Part shown: piece by piece, positions 1-7,400 of the stretch | Layout: every line of letters begins with the position of its first letter | Numbering within the stretch: position 1 is the stretch's first letter | DNA from: Photobacterium alginatilyticum | GTDB taxonomy: Bacteria > Pseudomonadota > Gammaproteobacteria > Enterobacterales > Vibrionaceae | Reading direction: 5' to 3' | Length of the DNA: 64,000 nucleotides | Assembly (NCBI RefSeq): GCF_009910675.1 | Contig: NZ_RSEJ01000005.1 | Span: forward strand, 1 to 64,000 | Notes under the pieces: generated by a model | Told to the model about the DNA's origin: nothing | Seen by the model: the letters and a program-made list of their open reading frames with translations, nothing else | The model's database searches: none | Translations under genes and position numbers: made by a program

Positions 1-7
1 ATAGTGT

Positions 8-84
8 GGAGCGGTAGTTCAGTTGGTTAGAATACCGGCCTGTCACGCCGGGGGTCGCGGGTTCGAGTCCCGTCCGCTCCGCCA
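8..84 (+). tRNA. tRNA-Asp (anticodon GUC)
   Basis: A complete cloverleaf can be folded. The acceptor stem is GGAGCGG paired with CCGCTCC, followed by the discriminator G and an encoded CCA. The anticodon loop reads CTGTCAC, giving GTC, and the T arm carries GGGTTCGAGTCCC. The sequence is nearly that of enterobacterial tRNA-Asp. The window begins only 7 bases upstream, so the promoter or any preceding tRNA or rRNA genes lie outside. A GAAA-tetraloop terminator follows directly. Confidence 0.97.
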
Positions 85-94
85 CTTATTAAGA

Positions 95-121
95 AGCCTC
101 GTCGAAAGACGGGGCTTTTTT
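95..121 (+). terminator. Rho-independent terminator of tRNA-Asp
   Basis: A 9-bp stem (95-103 with 108-116) closes on a GAAA tetraloop and runs into a T tract (116-121). It begins 10 bases after the tRNA CCA. The same sequence recurs unchanged in the next repeat unit (202-228). Confidence 0.9.
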
Positions 122-201
122 CCATCTGTCCAATATGTTCGCCCTGCGGTCGAATGAGTCCCGCTTGTGCGCAAGCCCGGCCGTTCCGCCACTTATTAAG
201 A

Positions 202-228
202 AGCCTCGTCGAAAGACGGGGCTTTTTT
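202..228 (+). terminator. Terminator of repeat unit 1
   Basis: This has the same 9-bp stem, GAAA loop and T run as the tRNA-Asp terminator at 95-121. Confidence 0.8.
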
Positions 229-306
229 CATATCTGAAGGTTATGTTCGCCCTGCGGGCGAATGAGTCCCGGTCGTGTGCGACCCCAGCCGTCCGCCACT
301 TATACT

Positions 307-336
307 AAACCCAAGCAGAAATGCTTGGGTTTTTTT
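307..336 (+). terminator. Terminator of repeat unit 2
   Basis: The 11-bp stem (307-317 with 322-332), GAAA tetraloop and T run keep the shape of the previous copies with a different stem sequence. Confidence 0.8.
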
Positions 337-418
337 ATATCTGTGATTTAACTTTGCTCTTCGAGCAAAAGAGTCCCGCTGGAATGCCGGCCCTGCCGCT
401 CTACCACTTCTTCGAAAG

Positions 419-445
419 CCTCGGCAGAAATGCTGAGGTTTTTTT
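419..445 (+). terminator. Terminator of repeat unit 3
   Basis: An 8-bp stem (419-426 with 431-438, one G-T pair) has a GAAA tetraloop and a seven-T tail. It is the last member of the array. Confidence 0.8.
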
Positions 446-519
446 GCATCTTACAAATAGACTTCTCGCTTCTTGTACATCATTGAACTTCAGACCTTAT
501 TTCTGTTGCTAGACTTATC

Positions 520-543
520 AATAAACCCTATGAGGGCTTTATT
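520..543 (+). promoter_or_regulatory. Hairpin covering the ribosome binding site of the MliC-like gene
   Basis: Bases 520-529 pair with 533-543 (10 pairs, one bulged C, loop ATG). The 3' arm contains the GAGGG Shine-Dalgarno (532-536), which sits 7 bases before the ATG at 544. Folding would hide the ribosome binding site. The pairing is seen in the sequence; a regulatory role is inference. Confidence 0.45.
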
Positions 544-849
544 ATGCGAAAGGTAGTATTAATTATCAGTCTATGGTCTTTAGTTGCCTGTACAACGGAT
601 CAAAGTAGCTTTCCGGCCGAGATCACCTATGATTGCCAGGCTGGGCAGTACTTTACATTAACGTACCCTACTGCAGAGTCAGCAATCGTGAATTATTTGA
701 ATGATACGCGAACACTTGAGCGACGACGTTCGGCTTCTGGGGCACAGTATCGTGATCTGGTGGGCAGTACTTATCTATACACAAAGGGGGATGAAGCCAT
801 GCTTGAGTGGGATGAGATTAGATTGGAGGGATGTGTTGCCAGGGAATAA
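544..849 (+). CDS. MliC-family lysozyme inhibitor lipoprotein
   Basis: The product is a 101-residue lipoprotein that probably binds and blocks C-type lysozyme at the cell envelope. Residues 1-16 form a short lipoprotein signal with lipobox LVAC, so Cys16 should be lipidated. The mature part has the MliC/COG3895 pattern: YDC at Cys31, the SASGAQY loop (residues 63-69, matching the family's conserved Ser-x-x-Gly loop that enters the lysozyme active site), KGDEAML, and a C-terminal Cys97 that would pair with Cys31. The length is usual for the family. The start is set by GAGGG 7 bases upstream, within a hairpin. It stands alone between the tRNA tail repeats and the esterase gene, with no operon partner. 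Confidence 0.82.
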   Translation: MRKVVLIISLWSLVACTTDQSSFPAEITYDCQAGQYFTLTYPTAESAIVNYLNDTRTLERRRSASGAQYRDLVGSTYLYTKGDEAMLEWDEIRLEGCVARE

Positions 850-1128
850 ATAATCACTGCTTGGGATGTATATAGCAGTTTGCTTTTAGCTGATGATATT
901 GTTTATAGCAATATCAAAGTGAATCGTATTGCGATTAGAATATTGAATTACCTTCCAACTGATATGAGTGAAATAAGAGGCGTTTCATACTGGTTGTATG
1001 GTGTCCCGAATGCTTGCAATTACACATAAAATTTCACACTTATCCGTTAGCTACTGAATTGTTACTTAGTAGGAATCTTGATAGCGTGTTGCAACTTTTG
1101 TGAAACCAAGTGCATGGAGGGTATGGTT
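850..1128. other. AT-rich intergenic region upstream of the esterase
   Basis: I see no gene here. An inverted repeat, GATATTG/CAATATC with a 7-nt loop, lies at 895-915 but has no T run. An in-frame TTG at 1078 could extend the esterase, but a better-placed ATG with a ribosome binding site lies at 1129. Confidence 0.5.
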
Positions 1129-2190
1129 ATGTCACTGGTGAAAGCGGCGACTTTAATGGCTTCGGTGGTTTTGAGTAGTAATGTGCTTGCTACAACGATC
1201 TCTGCAACAGATTATCGAATTAACTACGAGGGGAGGCATGTCAAAAACTGGAATGAAGGCAATGTCGAACTGAGTTGGCCTGGTTCAAGTATTCAGTTTG
1301 AGTTCTCCGGTACTCGGTTAGCGGTTAATTTAGATGGTCGTGGTACGCAATTTGATGTGATGGTTGATGGTGAGTTTAGCCATATTCTAAAGACATCTGC
1401 TGGTTTGGCCAACTATGATCTTTTGAACTTCCCCGAGGAAGAGGAAGTGCATGTAGAGATCATAAAACGTAATGAGAATTATGATGCCATGATCCGAGTT
1501 GATAGTTTTGAAACGGATGGCGAAATTGAAGGTGTCTGGGAACAGCAACCGCATATCTTGTTCTATGGTGATTCGATTACCGTGGGGTACGGTAATGAAT
1601 CTAACAAGCGGGAGTGTACAACGGCAGAGGTGATAGATACGACAAATGCGCGTTTATCATATGCTTCTATTGCTGCTGATGAGCTCGATGCTAGCCGTAC
1701 TTTAGTTGCCTATTCAGGTTTGGGGATGGTAAGAAACTGGAACGGTGGTGAGCCGTATCATAATCTTCCTCATTACAAGAATAAGGCCGGCTCTATTTTT
1801 AATACAGGCGAAGAGTATCAAGATCGCCACCCGGACCTTGTTGTAATTAACTTGGGAAGTAATGACTTTAGTACACCCTTGCAGCCCGGTGAACCTTGGC
1901 CTGATATGGGCACTTTTTTCGATGTTTGGGTGAATACCTATGTTGACTTTATTCTTCAGCAGCGAGCTCGGTATGGTGATGTTCCTATTCTGATGATTTC
2001 AAAAGATTGGTTCAAAGAGCCAATGGGGGCAGTAGAAGCACAGCTGGCGGCTCGAAATATTGAAGATGTGTATAGTCATTATTACATGACTGAACATTTA
2101 GGATGTATGGGGCACCCTATTGAATCTGAGCATCGAGTGATGGCTGATAATTTGGTTAAGAGAATAGAAGAGCTATCATTACTTGATTAG
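1129..2190 (+). CDS. Secreted CE2-type SGNH acetylesterase
   Basis: A 353-residue exported esterase, probably removing acetyl groups from polysaccharides as in carbohydrate esterase family 2. Residues 1-21 are a signal peptide (VLSSNVLA, cleavage before TTIS). An N-terminal beta-sandwich (about 25-135) is followed by an SGNH hydrolase domain: FYGDSITVGYG with nucleophile Ser149, INLGSNDF (block III), and GCMGHP with His329 near the C terminus. The two-domain layout is typical of CE2. The start at 1129 is chosen because GGAGGG lies 7 bases upstream and gives a clean signal peptide; a TTG at 1078 would put Cys-rich residues before it. It converges on the thioesterase gene, and composition is AT-rich like that gene. 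The substrate cannot be read from the sequence. Confidence 0.8.
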   Translation: MSLVKAATLMASVVLSSNVLATTISATDYRINYEGRHVKNWNEGNVELSWPGSSIQFEFSGTRLAVNLDGRGTQFDVMVDGEFSHILKTSAGLANYDLLNFPEEEEVHVEIIKRNENYDAMIRVDSFETDGEIEGVWEQQPHILFYGDSITVGYGNESNKRECTTAEVIDTTNARLSYASIAADELDASRTLVAYSGLGMVRNWNGGEPYHNLPHYKNKAGSIFNTGEEYQDRHPDLVVINLGSNDFSTPLQPGEPWPDMGTFFDVWVNTYVDFILQQRARYGDVPILMISKDWFKEPMGAVEAQLAARNIEDVYSHYYMTEHLGCMGHPIESEHRVMADNLVKRIEELSLLD

Positions 2191-2205
2191 TTTGAGAGCT
2201 TCTTC

Positions 2206-2234
2206 AAATAGAGAGGGTTACCCCCTCTCTATTT
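2206..2234. terminator. Bidirectional terminator between esterase and thioesterase genes
   Basis: A perfect 12-bp inverted repeat (2206-2217 with 2223-2234) has a 5-nt loop. It lies between the convergent genes and touches the stop codon of the minus-strand gene at 2233. Confidence 0.7.
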
Positions 2235-2970
2235 AATAGCATAATTTATTAATCTCATTAATTACCTTGTCTGTATGTGAGTTAATAAAAAAATGACCGC
2301 CATTGAATAATTTTACATTAATTTTTCCATTGAAATGTAACCTCCACTCCTCGATGTCATCTAAGCTCACTTCTTCATCGAGTAATCCAAACAACAGAGT
2401 AAATGGAATATCATATTTATTCTCAGGGTGTTCCGTCTGGTAGTCTGCAACTTCAAAGTCGGCTCTTAGAATATTAATGCATATGTTGAGAAGCTCTTTA
2501 TTTTCAAGTATTTCATGAGGTGTTGCATTGAGTCTTTCTATCTCTTGAATAAACTCTTTTTCTGGTAATAAATAGCTTCCTGATTTGTGTCTTATCTGGT
2601 GTGGAGCCTTACACCCTGATGCGATAAAGTGCATGGGTAAAGGCTGTTCTTTTTCCTTGAAAAATTCCAATAGCTGATAGCCAATCCGTCCGCCCATGCT
2701 GTGGCCAAATATAATGTAGGGCCGCGGCGGCAGTTCTAGTAAGGCATTACCAAGCTCAGGAACAAGTTTGTCCATTTGGGAGATTAATGCTTCACTGAAT
2801 CTATTTGCTCGCCCTGGTAGTTGAACAAGAATTGCCTCCACTTCTGGGGGAAGTTGGCTTACCCAGTCTTGATATATAGAGGCGCTCCCTCCGGCATAGG
2901 GAAGGAAAATGATTCGGATTTCTGCATTGTCTGAATTATATCTTGAGTACCATTTTGACATTTTAATCAT
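2233..2970 (-). CDS. Type II thioesterase of the PKS-NRPS cluster
   Basis: A 245-residue alpha/beta-hydrolase of the GrsT/TesA type II thioesterase family. Such enzymes hydrolyse stalled or wrong acyl groups from carrier-protein phosphopantetheine arms, and sometimes release the product. The triad is visible: Ser91 in FGHSMGG, Asp198 in LFGLLDEE and His226 in NGGHFF. The early PYAGGSA motif and LPGRANRF are family signatures. The length is normal. It is divergent from the acyltransferase gene, with a 232-base AT-rich gap holding the presumed promoters. Because no TE domain occurs in the megasynthases, this is the only clear thioesterase for the pathway. Its base composition is more AT-rich than the PKS genes. 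Met4 is an alternative start. Confidence 0.9.
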   Translation of the reverse strand: MIKMSKWYSRYNSDNAEIRIIFLPYAGGSASIYQDWVSQLPPEVEAILVQLPGRANRFSEALISQMDKLVPELGNALLELPPRPYIIFGHSMGGRIGYQLLEFFKEKEQPLPMHFIASGCKAPHQIRHKSGSYLLPEKEFIQEIERLNATPHEILENKELLNICINILRADFEVADYQTEHPENKYDIPFTLLFGLLDEEVSLDDIEEWRLHFNGKINVKLFNGGHFFINSHTDKVINEINKLCY

Positions 2971-3202
2971 TTAAATAATGAAAAGGTTTTCTAATAATAT
3001 CTTTCTTTATTGGTTATCTAGCGATTATTTTTATTTTATTCTGTTTTTTGGAAGTGAATCGCAATTTGTCTGCTGTGTTATTAACTTTTCGTTTAATTTC
3101 TTGAGGTGTTTCCAGATGTAACAATGCTTGTTGATTACTATATCTCTTGGTGTGGTAAATATAACTGGATATCTTTTAATTTAATATTTTCAGAGGTTAG
3201 GC
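2971..3202. promoter_or_regulatory. Divergent promoter region of the biosynthetic cluster
   Basis: AT-rich sequence between the divergent thioesterase and acyltransferase genes. It must hold the promoters in both directions, but I cannot name convincing -35/-10 pairs or an operator. AGAGGTT before 3203 is the ribosome binding site of the acyltransferase. Confidence 0.5.
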
Positions 3203-4465
3203 ATGAGAAAAGTTGCGTTATTGTTTCCTGGTCAAGGGTCTCAATATATTGGTATGGGGCAGGAGTTATTTAAATTAAATTCTGTCGTTAATAATACATT
3301 TGTTGAAGCTTCTGAAGTATTAGATAGAGATATAGCCAAGCTGTGTTTTGAGTCTTCCCCGGAGGTATTAACACAGACTGAAAATGCCCAGGTAGCCATT
3401 TTGACAATGAATGTGGCGTTGTATCGTCAGTTTGAGAGTGAATACGGCATTATGCCATCCGCAGTAGCCGGTCATAGCCTGGGCGAGTATGCCGCCTTGG
3501 TTGCAAGTCGTGTATTGTCATTTTCTGATGCATTAAAACTGGTTGAGCAACGCGCCAGGCTAATGGCAGAGGCGGCAGCCAATAGCCAGGGTGCAATGCT
3601 GGCAGTTATTGGTGCTGACGAAGCTCTTGTGAAGCAATACTGTGAGCAGGCTTCGGTGGGTAGCACAGTCGTAGCGCCAGCCAATTTCAATGCCGGTGAT
3701 CAGATTATTGTCTCGGGGTCGGTTGATGGCATTGAGGCCATCCAGCAATATTTCGATGATCTTAACATCAAAAATCAACGACTAAGAGTTAGCGGGGCCT
3801 TCCATTCGCCGTTGATGCAGGTTGCTGCTGATCATTTTGAGCAGGAAATTGCGAAATATACCTTTGCCGAACCTGTCTGCCCGGTTATTTCAAACGTAAC
3901 AGGCCAGGCATACAAGGGAGCCAGTGAGATTAAGCAGCTGTTGGTTGATCAGTTAGTAAGTCCTGTTTGCTGGAGGCAAACGATGGATTATATCCAGCAG
4001 GAATGTATTAGTCTGGCACTGGAGCTTGGGCCTGGCTCGGTATTGAAAAAGCTGGCGAAACATCATTATGCCGTCGAAGCCCTTTCTTATGATCTCAAGG
4101 CCGATCGTGAGCACTTAAGTGCCTTGGTAATGAACCGCTCAGAGCGGGCTCAGTTTAACCAGGAACAGAATATCAATGTGTTCAACAAATGCATGGCTGT
4201 AGCTGTTAGTACCCGTAATACCAATGACGATATTGAAGCGTATGAGAGAGGAGCTGTTCAGCCATATAACGCATTGAAAGCGTTGAATGAGGCCGGTGAT
4301 GTGACGGCTGATACGGCACAGCAAGCTTTGAGTCTGTTAAAGACCATTCTAGATACCAAGGGTGTATCGCATCACGAACAGCTTCAGCGCTTTAACCAGG
4401 TCGCCGACGAAGTACAGCTGAATACCCTGATCACTGATTTTTCTGTTTCAGAATTAGTGGGTTAG
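3203..4465 (+). CDS. Trans-acting malonyl-CoA acyltransferase (FabD-like)
   Basis: A 420-residue free-standing acyltransferase that should load malonyl units from CoA onto the ACPs of the three AT-less PKS proteins. The FabD fold spans about 1-300: FPGQGSQ near the N terminus, GHSLGEY with nucleophile Ser92, and GAFHSPLM with His201. These positions match those of classical FabD. About 110 further residues (310-420) have no counterpart in housekeeping FabD; C-terminal extensions occur in some trans-AT enzymes and their role is uncertain. The gene opens the plus-strand cluster and its stop is 4 bases from the first PKS gene, so the two are co-transcribed. The first third is noticeably more AT-rich than the rest of the cluster. 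Confidence 0.93.
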   Translation: MRKVALLFPGQGSQYIGMGQELFKLNSVVNNTFVEASEVLDRDIAKLCFESSPEVLTQTENAQVAILTMNVALYRQFESEYGIMPSAVAGHSLGEYAALVASRVLSFSDALKLVEQRARLMAEAAANSQGAMLAVIGADEALVKQYCEQASVGSTVVAPANFNAGDQIIVSGSVDGIEAIQQYFDDLNIKNQRLRVSGAFHSPLMQVAADHFEQEIAKYTFAEPVCPVISNVTGQAYKGASEIKQLLVDQLVSPVCWRQTMDYIQQECISLALELGPGSVLKKLAKHHYAVEALSYDLKADREHLSALVMNRSERAQFNQEQNINVFNKCMAVAVSTRNTNDDIEAYERGAVQPYNALKALNEAGDVTADTAQQALSLLKTILDTKGVSHHEQLQRFNQVADEVQLNTLITDFSVSELVG

Positions 4466-4469
4466 TCGG

Positions 4470-7400
4470 ATGTTCAATGATTTTCTTAAAGTGAACAAGG
4501 GGGAGAAAAAGCCCCCGAAACCCGATTCGCCGCCTTTACAGGCGAGAGCTCAGTCTCGTTCACGCCATCAAGATATTGCGATTATCGGCATAGACTGCCG
4601 TATTGGCGATGCCGATCGGTTAGAGGATTTCTGGCATAAGCTGCAGAAAGACAAAGACTTCATTCGCCCGTTTCCGGCTTCTCGTGCGTTAGATGCCGGA
4701 CAAAGCGAACAAGGTGATGCCAGCTTTTATCCAGCGGCTTTCCTTGAGCATGTCGATCAGTTCGACCACGAGTTTTTTAACTTGTCCTATAACGAGGCGT
4801 GCGGCATGGATCCCAACCAGCGCCTGTTATTGCAAAGTTCGTGGCGTGCTTTTGAGGATGCCGGTTATGGCAAGGCGGCATTGTCAGGGAGCAAGGTGGG
4901 CATTTTTGTTGGGTTCAATAGCGATTTCGACCCCACTTACCGTCAATACGTCGAGCAGATCGCGCCTGATAGTGCCGATATGCTATCTGAAGCCGGCAAT
5001 ATTCAGTCGGTTATAGCGAGCCGGCTGGCTTATATCCTGGATCTGAAAGGTCCAAGCCTTGTTGTTGATACGGCCTGTTCTTCCTGCTTGACCGCCTTGC
5101 ATTTGGCTTGTCAGTCGTTGCAGAAGAAAGAGTGCACGATGGCCTTGCTCGGAGGCGTTAAGGTCCGTCTGCTGCCGCTAGCCGATGAAAATGAACTGGG
5201 GCTACGTTCTGTTTCAGGGCGCTGCAAAACCTTTGATGAGCGTTCGGATGGTATTGGATCTGGGGAAGGTGTTGTTTCGTTGATCCTCAAGTCAGTGAGT
5301 GAGGCTGAGCGAGATGGCGATCACATCTACGCCGTGGTGAAGTCTACTGGGGTTAGCCAGGATGGCCGTTCGGTAGGAATTACGGCGCCCAATGCCGATG
5401 CCCAGCACCAGCTTCTCCAGGATGTCCTGAGGAAAGGGGATATCGATCCGGAAACCATTGCCTTATACGAGGCGCATGGAACGGGCACCAAGCTGGGAGA
5501 TCCTATCGAGCTGTCAGCGATTAACAAAGCCTATCGGTTATTTAGCGATAAAAGGCAGTATTGTGCGATTGGTGCGGTAAAAAGCAATATTGGCCACCTG
5601 GATCATGCCGCTGCCATGGGCGGGATGATTAAACTTATCATGGCGCTCAAGCACAAGACTCTTCCTGCGACCCTGCACTTTTTGTCGCCTAATGCAGAAA
5701 TTGATTTCATCGACAGCCCATTATATGTCAATGATACCTGTTCCGAATGGCCGCAGGCGATATTTCCTCGCCGGGCAGCCCTCAGTGCATTTGGCCTGAG
5801 TGGCACGAATGCCCATGCAATTTTCGAAGAATATTCCCACGATGTAAGCGACTGCGAAGCAGGCAAGGCTGCGTTAATCGCTGCGCCGACGGAGACGACT
5901 TACTGGATACCGTTATCTGCTACCAGCCTGCCAGCATTGGAGCGAGTTGTTGCTGACTATGCCGACTGGCTGTCAGCTCCTTTGGGGGCGGAGTCTTTGA
6001 GAGATCAGGCGTTTACCCTGGCCTGTGGACGTTCACATCATGCACATCGCCTTCTTCTGTGCGTAGAAGATCTGGTGGTTCTGCGCCAGCAGCTGCAGCA
6101 ACTGCAATCCGGAGACCTGTCAGATAGCCCAATGTACGGCTATCACAAGGTTGTTCCGCCAAGCAAACAGGTTCGCTCTCAGGGAGAGCTTACGGATGAT
6201 GATCTCCGTCAGCTAACCGACACAGTCAGAGACAGACTGAACGGGAAAACAAGCCGGATTGATCAAGAGGTTGCCGAGTTATACCTGCAAGGTGCCGATA
6301 TTGACTGGAACTCCCTGTACAAAGGTGGCGCATATCAGCGTCTATCTTTGCCTGCCTATCCCTTCGAGGCCAAGCGTTGCTGGGTTTCTTTGCCTAAGTC
6401 TGTGAAGCTTCGCGGTGAGCGTGAGGTCAACCATCCTCTGGTTGACTGTGTTCTGGCTGACTCCTATGACCGTACGATATTCATGACGCGGTTTGATGTC
6501 GACAAGCACTGGGTACTGAACGAGCACATCATTGATGGCAACTACATTATTCCCGGGACGACCTATGTTGAAATGGCCTCGGCGCTGGCGACAAGTTACC
6601 TGGGGTATGAAGCCGTTGAGCTGCGCAAGGTTATCTTCTTACAGCCGGTGATTGTCGAGCAACATTCCCCTCGTGATATTCAACTGGTGATGATCCATGA
6701 AGACAATCACGAGCGGTTTATTGTGACGGGGCATCAGGGAGGGGACTGGATCACCTACGCCCAGGGTGAGATCCACCGCTGTCAGCCTGATACTTCCGAC
6801 GTAATGATACCGGAAGGAGCCAGCCTCGCTAACTTTGAGGCGGTTACCGAAGCCCAGATCAACCAGCAGGAAGTCAGTGATGTCGGCCCGCGTTGGGACA
6901 GTTTGACTCGAGCCTGCCGGTACCAGTATCAGGTACTTGGCGAGTTCTCGCTTGATCGGCGTTTTGTCGGCGAGGTGGCTGACTATCATATTCACCCTGC
7001 ACTGATGGATCACTGTGTCAATATTGCCAACGGGCTTGCGGGGACCGATACCTACCTGCCGTTTTCCTACCGCTCGATTAAGGTCTACAAAGCGCTTCCT
7101 GCTCAGTTCTCGGCCTTGCTGACGATGAAAAAAGGTCAGGATCCGGCACCGGAAACGGTGAAATATGATATCGACATTGTCGGTCCGGACAATGAACCCG
7201 TTATGGTTATCCGGGACTATGTTATCAAGCAGTACAAGCAGAATTTCCGTGCCGAACCGGGTGACGGTTTCGAGACCGTACTGCTACCTCAGGAGCTTTC
7301 ACAGTCCCGTTCCCCTGAAGGGGAGGATATTGTCCTGCTGGGAGCTGAGCCGCACGGAATGCTATCGTCGTTAGCAACGGCGCTGTCGCAGAGTAACCGG

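Larger units (their letters stand above)
135..445 (+). repeat. Three tandem tRNA-tail-plus-terminator repeats
   Basis: Three units lie at about 135-228, 243-336 and 351-445, with a period near 107. Each has the same order: an inverted repeat (138-154, 246-262, 354-368), the T-arm-like word GAGTCCC (156, 264, 371), a 5-bp hairpin with a 4-nt loop (163-176, 271-284, 378-391), a 3' end ending CCA or similar followed by CTTAT or CTTCT, then a GAAA-tetraloop terminator with a T run. The first unit shares the tRNA-Asp 3' tail and terminator almost exactly. The small hairpins differ in sequence but keep pairing (GCTTG/CAAGC, GGTCG/CGACC, GCTGG/CCGGC). They resemble decayed or repurposed tRNA 3' halves, comparable in layout to the repeats behind E. 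coli tyrT (rtT); a function is not shown. Confidence 0.8.

Noticed and set aside
135..445. Possible CRISPR-like array
   Set aside because: Units contain terminators and tRNA-like ends with no regular spacers, and no cas genes are present.
321..512. 63-codon open frame on the plus strand
   Set aside because: It lies across the structured repeat units and a terminator, has no ribosome binding site, and its composition follows the repeats.
1078..1128. TTG start for the esterase adding 17 residues
   Set aside because: The added residues are Cys-rich and precede a clean signal peptide; the ATG at 1129 has GGAGGG at ideal spacing.
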